A DNA stretch of 64,000 bases from positions 1,364,001 to 1,428,000 of the forward strand of contig DAJPFV010000001.1 of NCBI GenBank assembly GCA_025993015.1. The letters are read 5' to 3'. The notes beneath the pieces are model-generated. The model made no database searches. It had not been told where the DNA came from and was given only the letters and a program-made list of their open reading frames with translations. Positions 8,614 through 18,122 of the stretch are shown in pieces. This stretch comes from Coriobacteriaceae bacterium (GTDB taxonomy: Bacteria > Actinomycetota > Coriobacteriia > Coriobacteriales > Coriobacteriaceae). The translations under genes were made by a program, and so were the position numbers. How positions within the stretch are numbered: the stretch's first letter is position 1; every line of letters begins with the position of its first letter.

Positions 8614-9474
8614 ATGGCGCAGCACATGGCTCAGCAAAATGCCGAGGGCTCGCGCGATCTGTCCACGCTGGTCGACGCGTCGGCCGAGCTGCAGCATCTG
8701 GTGCAGACCATCTGGCGTCTGCGTCAGCCCGACGGCTGCCCATGGGACCGCGAACAGACGCATCAGAGCATCGGCAAGAACATGATCGAGGAAGCCTACG
8801 AGGCGCTCGATTGCATCGAGGCGGACGACGTGGCACATCTGCGCGAGGAGCTCGGCGACGTGCTTATGCAAGTTGTGCTGCATGCGCAGATTGCTGCCGA
8901 CGCCGGCGAGTTTACGCTGGCCGACGTGGCGCGTGACATTGACGCTAAGCTCATCCGGCGTCATCCGCACGTGTTTGGCGATGCGGATGCCGACAGCTCT
9001 GACGAGGTGCTCAAGATTTGGGACGAGGTCAAGCTCGCCGAGAAAGCCGCCAAGGACAAGGCCGTGGCAGCGGGCGAGACCGCGCCCGAGGGCCTGCTCG
9101 ACGGCGTGCCCACGCATCTTCCGGCGCTGATGCAGGCGCAGAAGGTGTCGCGCAAGGCGGCGGCCGTGGGCTTTGAGTGGGAGACGGTCCAGGACGTGTG
9201 GGACGAGGTCGCCGAGGAGCGGGCCGAGTTTGAGGCCGAGGCTCCTGGCTCATCCGAGCGCGAGATGGAGTTTGGCGACCTGCTCTTTGCCCTGGTCAAC
9301 GTTGCGCGTAAAGAGGGGATTGATGCCGAGAGCGCCCTGCGTGCCAGCACGGCAAAGTTCCGCCGCCGCTGGGCTGCGATGGAGCAGATGGCGGCTGACG
9401 CCCACGTGGATCTGGCCGAGCTTTCGACCCACGGCCTCAACGACCTGTGGGACGCCGCAAAGGCGGAGGAGTAA
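8614..9474 (+). CDS. mazG: Nucleoside triphosphate pyrophosphohydrolase
   Basis: Housecleaning enzyme that hydrolyses (d)NTPs to monophosphates. The 286-residue protein has the two tandem MazG repeats. The first has CPWDREQTHQSIGKNMIEEA and LREELGDVLMQVVLHAQIA, followed by IRRHPHVFGD. The second has GFEWETVQDVWDEVAEERAE and EFGDLLFALVNVARKEGID. GGAGGAATAACC directly before ATG 8614 overlaps the end of the phosphoesterase gene. A clear terminator follows. Confidence 0.94.
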   Translation: MAQHMAQQNAEGSRDLSTLVDASAELQHLVQTIWRLRQPDGCPWDREQTHQSIGKNMIEEAYEALDCIEADDVAHLREELGDVLMQVVLHAQIAADAGEFTLADVARDIDAKLIRRHPHVFGDADADSSDEVLKIWDEVKLAEKAAKDKAVAAGETAPEGLLDGVPTHLPALMQAQKVSRKAAAVGFEWETVQDVWDEVAEERAEFEAEAPGSSEREMEFGDLLFALVNVARKEGIDAESALRASTAKFRRRWAAMEQMAADAHVDLAELSTHGLNDLWDAAKAEE

Positions 9475-9478
9475 GACT

Positions 9479-9524
9479 GCGGGAACGATGGGCTGACACG
9501 CCTCATCGTTCCCGCTTAATTTTT
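9479..9524 (+). terminator. Rho-independent terminator after mazG
   Basis: Perfect 12-bp stem GCGGGAACGATG / CATCGTTCCCGC (9479-9490, 9504-9515) followed by TTAATTTTT. It separates the mazG transcript from eno. Confidence 0.88.
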
Positions 9525-9653
9525 CGAAAAACAAGTGTATCCCTCGGCTAACTTAGGGCATAATGCAAAAAGTGCGACAGGGCTAACTTATGGAGCGGCG
9601 CGCCCCGGCGGTGCGCAAGTCCTGTCGCAATCATCCGACACGTTTCCAAGTGA

Positions 9654-10955
<1,302 letters not shown>

Positions 10956-11028
10956 ACGGGCGAATTTGGCGAGGGGGAGGCTGACTCGGTTCCGCCCCCG
11001 CCTTGGCTGGACGCCGCAAAGCGCTGTG

Positions 11029-11061
11029 GGCGCTGGGCCATATGGCTCAGCGCCTTTTTTA
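11029..11061 (+). terminator. Rho-independent terminator after eno
   Basis: GC stem GGCGCTG / CAGCGCC around GGCCATATGGCT, followed by TTTTTT (11055-11060). Confidence 0.88.
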
Positions 11062-11151
11062 TGTCGAGCAAAGGCTGGCGAAGGCGGTGCGCGCGCTCGT
11101 GCTATAACTAGAATACTTAGCGCAAACAAACCTCAACCGCACAAGGCGCAT

Positions 11152-11910
11152 ATGGATCAGATTTACGACAACAGGTACTATTCCGCCGGTTCGCGTGAGC
11201 CGTCGCCTCGCCGTGCGCGCACGGTGCAGCTCGGTGGGTCCGCCTACGCCGGTGCCGACCGCTCCACGCAGCGCCCGACAAGTACCTCGCGTCCCAATGC
11301 TCAAGTGAATACTTCGGCAGATGGACCGGTGCGCCCGGCACGTTCGTCGCATGCGTCGCGTCCCTCGGCCCAGACGCACGACAGGTCGAGCAGGCCCTCG
11401 AGCCGTCTTTCGGGCTCGGACTTTATGCGCTATGCCAACGACAATGCGGTGGTCAAGGCGATCTATGACTTTACGCATGGCTCTCTGCGCCCGCTATTCA
11501 TCGGCATTGTCGTTGCTCTGGTGCTCGTGAGCCTGTACTTTCCCGTGCGCGACCTGTACGTGGCTAAGCGCTCGAGCGACATCTTGGCCAAGCAGGTCGA
11601 GATTCGTCAGCAATACAATGATGAGATGAAAAAAGACACTGATAAGTGGTTCTCGGAAGAGGGCATTAAGGATTCGGCACGGGGCCTGGGCCTGGTGATG
11701 CCCGGCGAGAAGAGGATTGAAGTGCAGGGCCTGGACGACGATTCGGATGCCTCGTCGAGCCAGAAGTCGTCGAACGCCAAGAAGGCCAGCGAAGTTGCCA
11801 AGGAAATCGAAGAAGTCGGCAAGGACGCGCCGTGGTACATTCAGACGCTCGACATGCTGTTTGGATTTAACGGCGTCGAGGGCCAGACGGTCGCGTCCAG
11901 CGGCGAGTAG
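11152..11910 (+). CDS. DivIC/FtsB-like septum formation protein
   Basis: Likely a divisome component linking late division proteins. The 252-residue protein has a long, basic, Ser/Arg/Pro-rich cytoplasmic N terminus (about 1-115). One transmembrane helix follows (PLFIGIVVALVLVSLYFPV, about 118-138). After it comes a short coiled coil (ILAKQVEIRQQYNDEMKK) and the SARGLGLVMPGEKRIEV segment typical of DivIC/FtsB. The tail is acidic and Ser/Lys-rich. ATG 11152 is chosen as the first start after the eno terminator; its ribosome-binding site is weak. Position between eno and a Ppx/GppA gene matches Gram-positive eno-divIC-ppx order. Confidence 0.82.
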   Translation: MDQIYDNRYYSAGSREPSPRRARTVQLGGSAYAGADRSTQRPTSTSRPNAQVNTSADGPVRPARSSHASRPSAQTHDRSSRPSSRLSGSDFMRYANDNAVVKAIYDFTHGSLRPLFIGIVVALVLVSLYFPVRDLYVAKRSSDILAKQVEIRQQYNDEMKKDTDKWFSEEGIKDSARGLGLVMPGEKRIEVQGLDDDSDASSSQKSSNAKKASEVAKEIEEVGKDAPWYIQTLDMLFGFNGVEGQTVASSGE

Positions 11911-11938
11911 GCGAGTAGCGCCCGGAGGGGAGCCCGCA

Positions 11939-12940
11939 ATGGCAGATTGCAAACGATATAAGGTGGCCGCGATTGACCTGGGAACGGTGTCGTCGCGACT
12001 GGTGCTGGCGCAGGTCGAGGCCGGGGCGATCGTGGAATCGTCCAAGCATACCGAGATCACCGACTTGGGCGAGGGCGTGGACGCGACGGGGCGCTTTTGC
12101 GAGGCGGCCGTTGAGCGCGTGCTCGCTGCGTGCCGCATGTTTGTGGACGAAGCCCGTACCTTTGGGGCCGCGTGCGTCTGCACCACCTGCACGAGTGCCG
12201 CGCGCGATGCGTCCAATGCCGCGCTGCTGCTGGACGGTCTGCGCGAGCTGGGGCTTGAGCCGCAGGTGATTCCGGGTGAGGTCGAGGCGCGCCTGACGTT
12301 TTTTGGCGTGGCGCACGACTTTGCCGGCAAGCGCATCATTGTTGCCGATTCGGGCGGCGGCTCCACGGAGCTCGCGACGGGCGTATACGCGCCGGAGTGC
12401 GGGGTCTTTGCGCTGGAGGGAACGCGTTCGCTGGACATTGGTTGCCGTCGTGTGACGGAGCGTTTCTTCTCGGCGTTGCCGCCTTCGGACGGCGAGCTTG
12501 CTGCCGCTGCCGACTGGGCGGGCGAGCAGTTCTCCGCCTATTTTGAGAGCCTGCCCAGCGACTTTGAGCGCGCCGAGCGCCTCGTTGCGGTGGGCGGTAC
12601 CGTCACCACGCTCGTGGCGCTGGTTCACGAGCTGGAGCCGTACGACTCGAGCTTTGTGCACCTACGCGAGCTTTCGATGGAGCAGATCTCGGCCGCCATC
12701 GATCGTATGTCTACGCTGGATGTGGAGGGTATCGCTGCGCTGCCGGGCGTGCAGCCCAAGCGCGCGGGCGTGATTCTGGCCGGCGCCGTGGTGATTCACG
12801 AGCTCATGCGCGCCGGTGGCTACGATGCGCTCACCGTAAGCGAGAACAGCCTCCTCGCCGGCATGGCCGCCACCATCAACGAGGTTCTCGACGGCGTGAC
12901 CCCCACCATCGCCTGGACCCCGAGCCTGAGTGCTCTTTAA
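11939..12940 (+). CDS. Ppx/GppA-family exopolyphosphatase
   Basis: Exopolyphosphatase / guanosine pentaphosphate phosphatase family, ASKHA fold, 333 residues. Motifs are AAIDLGTVSSRLVLA (phosphate 1), TTCTSAARDASN, the catalytic-region VIPGEVEARLTFFGV, VADSGGGSTELA (phosphate 2) and RLVAVGGTVTTLVAL. It is short for the family and lacks the C-terminal HD-like domain of E. coli Ppx/GppA. ATG 11939 has GGAGGGGA upstream. It probably shares a transcript with the DivIC-like gene 28 bases before. Confidence 0.9.
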   Translation: MADCKRYKVAAIDLGTVSSRLVLAQVEAGAIVESSKHTEITDLGEGVDATGRFCEAAVERVLAACRMFVDEARTFGAACVCTTCTSAARDASNAALLLDGLRELGLEPQVIPGEVEARLTFFGVAHDFAGKRIIVADSGGGSTELATGVYAPECGVFALEGTRSLDIGCRRVTERFFSALPPSDGELAAAADWAGEQFSAYFESLPSDFERAERLVAVGGTVTTLVALVHELEPYDSSFVHLRELSMEQISAAIDRMSTLDVEGIAALPGVQPKRAGVILAGAVVIHELMRAGGYDALTVSENSLLAGMAATINEVLDGVTPTIAWTPSLSAL

Positions 12941-12950
12941 CCGTCTTCCT

Positions 12951-13023
12951 CTGAGTTGCGGTGAAATAGTTCCTAAATAAGCTGGTAAACGGTATAAACA
13001 GGATCTATTCCACCGCAACTTAG
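12951..13023. repeat. AGTTGCGGTGAAATAG inverted-repeat element, copy 1
   Basis: Arms 12954-12969 (AGTTGCGGTGAAATAG) and 13005-13020 pair with one mismatch. The centre includes GCTGGTAAA, also found in copy 2 (52610). It begins just after the Ppx/GppA stop. It is the most diverged of three copies. Confidence 0.88.
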
Positions 13024-13035
13024 AGCTCCGCTGGC

Positions 13036-13108
13036 GTGTAAAAGAAACGAGCCCGAATCCCTGGGGGACACGGGCTCGTAAACAATACGTGGTAGGGGCG
13101 GTGGGACG
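13036..13108 (-). repeat. Duplicated tRNA-Leu 3' tail plus terminator
   Basis: A degenerate direct copy of the segment 13237-13303. It contains a minus-strand terminator-like hairpin (GAGCCCG / CGGGCTC, then a T-rich tract) and about 19 bases (13090-13108) identical to the CCA-bearing end of the tRNA-Leu gene. The rest of the tRNA is missing. The GC-rich stretch 13109-13236 between the copies contains a plus-strand T-arm-like sequence (GCGGGTTCGAGTCCCGC), but I could not fold a full tRNA from it. Confidence 0.7.
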
Positions 13109-13239
13109 TCTGCGTATTTGCTGCGCAAATCCGCACCGGCTTCGGCCGCCTGCCGGCGCCCTCGCCGGCTCGCTGCGGACGCTGCGCGTCCGCTTGACGC
13201 TCGCCCCCTCGCGGGTTCGAGTCCCGCCGGCATCTAAAA

Positions 13240-13280
13240 GAAATGAGCCCGCACCCCTTGGGGACACCGGCTCGAAAGCT
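13240..13280 (-). terminator. Terminator of tRNA-Leu (minus strand)
   Basis: Read on the minus strand, a GAGCCGG...CGGGCTC hairpin with a CCCC/GGGG inner stem follows the tRNA and is trailed by ATTTCTTTTA. Confidence 0.7.
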
Positions 13281-13285
13281 CCATA

Positions 13286-13370
13286 TGGTAGGGGCGGTGG
13301 GACTCGAACCCACAATCCTTGCGGCGAGAGATTTTAAGTCTCCTGCGTATGCCAATTCCGCCACGCCCCC
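13286..13370 (-). tRNA. tRNA-Leu (anticodon UAA)
   Basis: Minus-strand cloverleaf of 85 nt with encoded CCA. Acceptor GGGGGCG pairs with CGCCCCT. The D-arm region is TGGCGGAATTGGCA, and the anticodon arm is GGAGA-CTTAAAA-TCTCT, giving anticodon TAA. A long class II variable arm and the T-arm GTGGG-TTCGAGT-CCCAC complete it. The long variable arm and anticodon assign leucine. Confidence 0.96.
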
Positions 13371-13401
13371 GTGAGACTAGAAGTCTAGCACAAGCCGTCC
13401 G

Positions 13402-14025
13402 TTACGCGTTGACGGCCATCGAGTGTTGGCCCGACTTCTCAAGGAACTCTTGGAACTTGGCTTCATCGCCCTTGTTTTGGTATTGCAGGGCCAGCAGGTA
13501 CTCCAAGCGGCAGCGCTTGACCGGGTCGTCGCCGACGTCCTCGAGCATGCGCTCCAGCTCGGGAATGTCATTGTGGCGCTTGAGGATCATCGTGTCGTAC
13601 ATCAGCTGACACTCGTGCGCAACTGCCTCGGCCTGACCGCCCTCAAAGCCCTTGATTTCGTGCAGCAGCTCCTTGGACTTTTTGCGGTCCTCCTGGCCAA
13701 CGTAGTAGTTAAAGGCCTTGATCACCAGGTCGACGCGCTGCATTTTGGGCAGATTGAGCCCCAGCAGCAAATCGAACATCTCGTCGGCGCGCTTGTGGTC
13801 CTCGCGCAGCAGATAGGAGTTCAGGCGCAGGTAGTCGCGGTTGTAGCGCGGGTACAGCATGCTGGTGAGTTTGCCATCGAGCAAACGATCGAACTCGTCC
13901 CACTGCTTGGCAGCCATAAGCTGTTGCAGGCGCTTAAACGTGGTGCGTTTTTTTACGCTAAAGAACACCGATATGGCGATACAGATGATGACGACGGCGG
14001 TCCAGAGGGTGCGGGAATCGGGCAT
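13402..14025 (-). CDS. Membrane-anchored helical-repeat protein, unknown function
   Basis: Not a named family that I recognise. The 207-residue protein has one N-terminal transmembrane helix (LWTAVVIICIAISVFFSV, about 7-24). Basic residues follow (KKRTTFKR), and then a long all-helical cytoplasmic region whose pattern (paired helices rich in L, Y, A, such as EYLLALQYQNKGDEAKFQEF) resembles TPR repeats. A scaffold or assembly role is plausible but unproven. It is convergent with the tRNA-Leu gene region and divergent from the PTS IIB gene. Confidence 0.72.
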   Translation of the reverse strand: MPDSRTLWTAVVIICIAISVFFSVKKRTTFKRLQQLMAAKQWDEFDRLLDGKLTSMLYPRYNRDYLRLNSYLLREDHKRADEMFDLLLGLNLPKMQRVDLVIKAFNYYVGQEDRKKSKELLHEIKGFEGGQAEAVAHECQLMYDTMILKRHNDIPELERMLEDVGDDPVKRCRLEYLLALQYQNKGDEAKFQEFLEKSGQHSMAVNA

Positions 14026-14188
14026 ATTGGGGTCCTTAGTCGCTCATAAAGCGAGCGGTATGACAACACGTACTAGATGTATTATACGCAGCGCGCAAGC
14101 AAACTGGCATAAAAGCTCATCGAGGCTGAGTGCCATCGCTCGCTGCGGTACACTTACCTAAAGTAAACCACGAAGGGAGACATTACCT

Positions 14189-14476
14189 ATGAAGAAGATC
14201 GTTTTGGCTTGCGGTGCTGGCGCTGCTACTTCCACGCTCGTTGCCCAGAAGGTCGCCACCATGCTCGACGCCAACGGTTACGCCGACAAGTACGAGATCG
14301 TGCAGTGCGCCATCTCCGAGGCCAAGGACGTTTGCGACGAGGGCGCCGATCTGCTGATCGCCACCACCGTTGCCCCCGAGGGCCTTACCTGCCCGTACGT
14401 GAGCGGCGTGCCCTTCATGACCGGCATGAACCGCGTCGCTGCCGAGAAGGCCGTTCTTGACGTCATGGCTCAGTAG
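14189..14476 (+). CDS. Lone PTS EIIB protein, galactitol type
   Basis: Phosphocarrier subunit of a sugar phosphotransferase system, 95 residues. It has the GatB-like N terminus MKKIVLACGAGAATSTLVAQKV, where Cys8 would be phosphorylated. No EIIC or EIIA gene adjoins it, so it either serves a transporter encoded elsewhere or acts as a regulator. GAAGGGAGA precedes the ATG. The VOC gene begins 11 bases after its stop and is probably cotranscribed. Confidence 0.85.
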   Translation: MKKIVLACGAGAATSTLVAQKVATMLDANGYADKYEIVQCAISEAKDVCDEGADLLIATTVAPEGLTCPYVSGVPFMTGMNRVAAEKAVLDVMAQ

Positions 14477-14487
14477 GCGCTGACTGC

Positions 14488-14862
14488 ATGAGTGAGCAGA
14501 ACGCCAACCCGGTAGAGCTCTTTGGTATGCGCGTTGCCCATGTGGGCATTAACGCCACCGACCCGGCAGACGCCCTGGAGATCGCGGAGCTGTTCTCGAC
14601 GATGATGGGCCTGCCCGTCATCGAGACCCCGGTTTCGTACTTCAACGATTCGCTGGTCGAGATCATGAAGCAGAACGGTCGTGGCACCAAAGGCCACATC
14701 GGCTTTGCCGTTAACGACATCGATGCAGCTGAGAAGTGGTTTGCCGAGCGCGGGCTCGAGGTCAACGAGGAGTCGCGCGCGCTGCTACCCGACGGTGGTA
14801 CCAAACTCGTGTACTTTAAGCGCGAGTTCGCCGGCTTCGCCGTGCATCTGTGCCGCGAGTAG
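14488..14862 (+). CDS. VOC (glyoxalase/bleomycin-resistance) family protein
   Basis: Single VOC domain of 124 residues, covering two beta-alpha-beta-beta-beta modules. These run from RVAHVGINATDPADALEIAEL to GHIGFAVNDIDAAEKWFAERG and TKLVYFKREFAGFAVHLCRE. His and Glu residues at expected metal positions (HVGI, HIGF, HLCRE) suggest a metal-dependent lyase or isomerase. The substrate cannot be told. The PTS IIB gene directly upstream hints at sugar metabolism. Confidence 0.82.
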   Translation: MSEQNANPVELFGMRVAHVGINATDPADALEIAELFSTMMGLPVIETPVSYFNDSLVEIMKQNGRGTKGHIGFAVNDIDAAEKWFAERGLEVNEESRALLPDGGTKLVYFKREFAGFAVHLCRE

Positions 14863-14885
14863 CGCACAGGCTGCTATAGCTAGCA

Positions 14886-14922
14886 AAAAGGGATGGGGCC
14901 GCATGGCCTTATCCCTTTTATT
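14886..14922. terminator. Bidirectional terminator
   Basis: AAAAGGGAT / ATCCCTTTT stem (14886-14894, 14911-14919) with inner GGCC-GCAT-GGCC. It lies between the convergent VOC and histidine kinase genes and has U-tracts in both directions. Confidence 0.85.
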
Positions 14923-14938
14923 TATGCCGAGGGGCTTT

Positions 14939-16234
14939 CTATCGTGGCAGGCGAATCGTAAAGCGGCTGCCGACGCCCTCGACTGAGGTCACACCGATGA
15001 CGCCGCCATGGCTGTCGACGATCCACTTGGCGATGGCGAGCCCCAGACCCGAGCCCTGCGCGCCGGCATCGCGCGCGTTGTCGGCGCGGTAGAACCGTTC
15101 GAACGCGTGAGCTGCGGATTCCTGGTTCATGCCGATGCCCTCGTCCTCAACACTTATGTCGATCGTGCCCGCGCCCGCATCCGGCGTCACGCCAAACGAG
15201 ATGGGCGTGCCCGCGTCCGAATACTTGGCGGCGTTTTGCACGATCACGCGCAGAGCCTGCTTCACGAGCGCCACGTCGACGGGCGCGTCGCAGCGCGGGT
15301 CGCTGACAAGCGCGGCGTCGTACGCCAGCCGATACGTGTGCGCGGCATCGATCATCTGTGACTCCTCGCATACCTCGTCGACCAGTGCGGCCAGGTTGGT
15401 ATTCGCACGCCGCAGGACCGTGCGCCCGGCATCGCCGCGCGCCAAAAACAGCAGCTGCTCCACAAGCTCTTGCATGTGCTCGCTTTCGGCCTTGAGGGAC
15501 GCGATGGACTCCGCCAGCACGTCCGGATCGTCTTTGCCCCAGCGGTCGAGCATGTTTACGTAGCCCTGAATCACCGCGATGGGCGTTCGTAGCTCGTGGC
15601 TTGCATCGTTGACAAAGCGCATCTGCTGCAGCTTTGCCTCTTGCATCTGGCGCAGCAGGCGGTTGAGCGCGACCTCGATGCTTGCCAGGTCGGCGTCGCC
15701 GGTGGTGACGCTCGGCGAGTCGACGCTTGCGCGCTCGATGGCCTGCTCCAGTGTTTCCATCTTGCCGCCGGAGAGCTGTATGCGGCCGAGTTCGTCCACG
15801 CGCAGGGCCAGATCGTTGAGCGGCGCCATGGTGCGGCGCACGCGGCGGGCGCCGCCGAGCATGTTGAGCACGCTGATGACCTGCCAACCCACAACGACAA
15901 GGTAGAGAGGCCATAGCGTGACGAGGTCCTGCGCGAGGGGGAAAGTCTTGGTGGTACGCGCAAGCTCGACGGTATAGGTGAGCGTTGTCAGGTCCCAGCC
16001 GCGCGCGGGCGTCAGCGACATGCCGCGAACGGTGGCGCTGGGGATCCATCCTGCGGTAAACGCGCCGTCGGGCAGCGTCTGGTTGTATCCATAGACGAGG
16101 ATCGCCGCCGCAATAACCAACAGTAACAGATCGAGCCAGATGTGGCTCATCAAGCGGCGCCACATATAGCTCCAGTTGATGGCGCGGGCGATGGAGGTGA
16201 CGCGCTTGGTCTCGGCGTTACGCGCGGCAGACAT
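14939..16234 (-). CDS. Sensor histidine kinase (HAMP/HisKA/HATPase)
   Basis: Membrane sensor of the two-component pair with the regulator just upstream. The 431-residue protein has two transmembrane helices (LDLLLLVIAAAILVYGY, about 32-48, and LYLVVVGWQVISVLNML, about 110-127) bounding a short extracytoplasmic loop. A HAMP-like linker follows, then the H-box NDASHELRTP (His about 212), N-box ALRVIVQNAAKYSD, G1 VEDEGIGM and G2 GSGLGLAIAKWI. ATG 16234 is chosen, overlapping the regulator end by 17 bases. Signal unknown. Confidence 0.9.
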   Translation of the reverse strand: MSAARNAETKRVTSIARAINWSYMWRRLMSHIWLDLLLLVIAAAILVYGYNQTLPDGAFTAGWIPSATVRGMSLTPARGWDLTTLTYTVELARTTKTFPLAQDLVTLWPLYLVVVGWQVISVLNMLGGARRVRRTMAPLNDLALRVDELGRIQLSGGKMETLEQAIERASVDSPSVTTGDADLASIEVALNRLLRQMQEAKLQQMRFVNDASHELRTPIAVIQGYVNMLDRWGKDDPDVLAESIASLKAESEHMQELVEQLLFLARGDAGRTVLRRANTNLAALVDEVCEESQMIDAAHTYRLAYDAALVSDPRCDAPVDVALVKQALRVIVQNAAKYSDAGTPISFGVTPDAGAGTIDISVEDEGIGMNQESAAHAFERFYRADNARDAGAQGSGLGLAIAKWIVDSHGGVIGVTSVEGVGSRFTIRLPR

Positions 16235-17003
16235 AGCCCACCCCGCGCACGGTCTGGATGATGCGGGCGCTGCCGGCGTCCTCGATCTTGGCGCGCAGGT
16301 GCGCGATGTGCACGTCGACGTTGTTGGTGTCGCCCACGTATTCGTAGCCCAGCGCTTCGTGCGCGATGCGCTCGCGCGTGAGCACGGTCTCGGCATGCGC
16401 CATAAGCAGGGCGAGGACATCGAACTCGCGGGCCGTCAGCGCGATGGGCGAGCCGCCGACCGTGACTTCGCGGCGGTCGGGGTCGAGCGCAACCGAGCCC
16501 ACGGCGAGCGCAGCGGGGGAGGGCGCGGCAGCGGTCTGGGCCGTGTCGGTTGCCGGGGACATTGTGGCGATACCGGCGGCCGTGCCGCTCGCTACGCCAA
16601 CCCCGGTGCTGGCGCCGCCAACGCCCGAAGCCGCCCGTACGGCTTCCGAGCGCTTCAGCGCCACGCGGATCCGTGCGAACAGCTCCTCAATCGCAAACGG
16701 TTTGGTCAGGTAATCGTCAGCACCGGCATCGAGCCCGGCCACTTTGTCCATCACGGCATCGCGCGCGGTGACCATAATCACCGGCACATCCTTGTGCTTG
16801 CGGACACGCCGCAAGACCTCCATGCCGCTGAGCTGCGGCAACAGCACGTCGAGCAGAATCAGATCGTAGTCGCGCTCCAGCGCCAGGTCCACGGCGGTGC
16901 GGCCATCGGCGGCGTGTTCCACCTGGTAGCCCTCGTGCTCCAGCTCGAGCGTCACAAAGCGGGCGATTTTCTTCTCGTCCTCTACGATCAGGATCCGTGC
17001 CAT
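16218..17003 (-). CDS. OmpR-family response regulator with long linker
   Basis: Receiver domain at about residues 1-118 (ARILIVEDEKKIARFV, phospho-acceptor Asp in LILLDVLLPQ, conserved Lys in LTKPFAIEEL). The C-terminal winged helix begins near DPDRREVTVGGSPIALTAREF and ends RTIQTVRGVGYVCRA-like. Between them lies an unusually long Ala/Gly/Thr-rich linker (about 120-168) in place of the usual short one, bringing the length to 261. Translationally coupled to the kinase. Confidence 0.93.
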   Translation of the reverse strand: MARILIVEDEKKIARFVTLELEHEGYQVEHAADGRTAVDLALERDYDLILLDVLLPQLSGMEVLRRVRKHKDVPVIMVTARDAVMDKVAGLDAGADDYLTKPFAIEELFARIRVALKRSEAVRAASGVGGASTGVGVASGTAAGIATMSPATDTAQTAAAPSPAALAVGSVALDPDRREVTVGGSPIALTAREFDVLALLMAHAETVLTRERIAHEALGYEYVGDTNNVDVHIAHLRAKIEDAGSARIIQTVRGVGYVCRA

Positions 17004-17021
17004 GCGTGCCCCCGTCTGCGA

Positions 17022-17564
17022 TTACTTGTCGTCGTTCAGATTTTGCTTGATGTCGTCCGCGGCGTCGGCGGCGTGATTCATAAGGTTGTTGATGCTGCCG
17101 GGCACGTCGCCGTCGCTGTCGATGCGGTAGCGCATGCCAAAGAACAGGCCAATCAGCATCAGCCAAATCGTAGCGCCCCAGGCAAACAGCGCGACGATGG
17201 GGATCAGGATGGGAATGTTGAGGATGATCGCGTCGCGGCGCGTGGCGATAAACTTGGTGTCCAGGCTCAGGCGGAAGAGCTTTTTGAGGTACTCCCACAC
17301 GCTGTCCATCTTCTTGGAGAAGTCGGTCTTTTCGCTCGACTTCTCGTAGGCGGCCTGCGCGGCGACCATCTCGGTTGAGGGCTCATCGACTGGCGCGGAC
17401 TCGGTGGCGGCGTGCGCCGACGTGGTCTGGGTCTTGCCCTGCGACTCGAGCCAAATGATGGCATCCAAGACGTTGCCGTCGGCGGCGTCGAGCGCGGCCT
17501 TGGCATCGGTGTAGCTCACGTTGCACTTGGTGCGGATGGTTTCAACTTTTTCGAGGTCGTCCAT
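17022..17564 (-). CDS. DUF4342 protein with UBA-like N terminus
   Basis: 180-residue protein. The N-terminal helical domain VETIRTKCNVSYTDAKAALDAADGN resembles the UBA-like fold of EF-Ts. A Ser/Glu-rich linker follows, then a C-terminal segment with one or two membrane helices (AIILNIPILIPIVALFAWGA; TIWLMLIGLFFGM). This layout fits DUF4342, whose function is unknown. AAAGGACAGGTC precedes the ATG. It lies 18 bases upstream of the response regulator on the same strand, so it may belong to that operon. Confidence 0.8.
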   Translation of the reverse strand: MDDLEKVETIRTKCNVSYTDAKAALDAADGNVLDAIIWLESQGKTQTTSAHAATESAPVDEPSTEMVAAQAAYEKSSEKTDFSKKMDSVWEYLKKLFRLSLDTKFIATRRDAIILNIPILIPIVALFAWGATIWLMLIGLFFGMRYRIDSDGDVPGSINNLMNHAADAADDIKQNLNDDK

Positions 17565-17778
17565 GACCTGTCCTTTCGTTCGATGGGCGCGACGCCGGGC
17601 GATCTTCCCGGGCGCGAGCGTTGCGTTCGGCGGCCTGCGTTGCGCGGTGCCGCCCCGCCCTTGGTCGAACTCTATAGTGCAGGTTATAGATTAAGCGATT
17701 CTTGAGCCAAGATTAATGTTGGATGAGTTTTTGCGCGGCGGTGGGGAAGGGGGAGGTGTCTTTCTGGATAGCTAGCAG

Positions 17779-17962
17779 CGAGGTCTAATACTTTTCCCGA
17801 GAAGTGAACGAGCTAAAACGGACCCCCGAAGCATCGACACTTTAAAGGTGCCGTTTCCCGCGGTTTCAATGCTGAAATCCCACGATTTTGCCGCCGAAAA
17901 ATGCGGCTGTTTCAGGGGTCCAAAAACAGCCGTTCACTTCTCGGGAAAAGTATTAGACCTCG
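17779..17962. repeat. MITE-like element with 32-bp perfect terminal inverted repeats
   Basis: Arms 17779-17810 (starts CGAGGTCTAATACTTTTCCC) and 17931-17962 are perfect complements. Pairing resumes inside: GGACCCC near 17821 with GGGGTCC near 17915. Total 184 bp, no coding content. It occupies the 558-base spacer 17565-18122, in which I see nothing else beyond the upstream region of the following small gene. Confidence 0.88.
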
Positions 17963-18122
17963 ACAGCGGGGGATGGGGTGCCGGTGCAAAACGGCGTCAA
18001 GGGTTGGTCGAGCAGGCGGTTTCTCCATTGATGTCTGCACGGCATGTGACACTTACTCTGCCGCTTCGTTCTGCCACGGCGGCATGCATCTGAACAACGA
18101 CCCTCTAAGGAGTTCGATATCG

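Noticed and set aside
9536..9570. Promoter for eno around GCATAATG
   Set aside because: The -10-like hexamer is fair but no acceptable -35 lies at 16-18 bases; not listed.
13109..13236. Possible second tRNA on the plus strand ending in a T-arm-like sequence
   Set aside because: Only a T-arm could be found; no matching acceptor strand, D-arm or anticodon arm upstream and no CCA.
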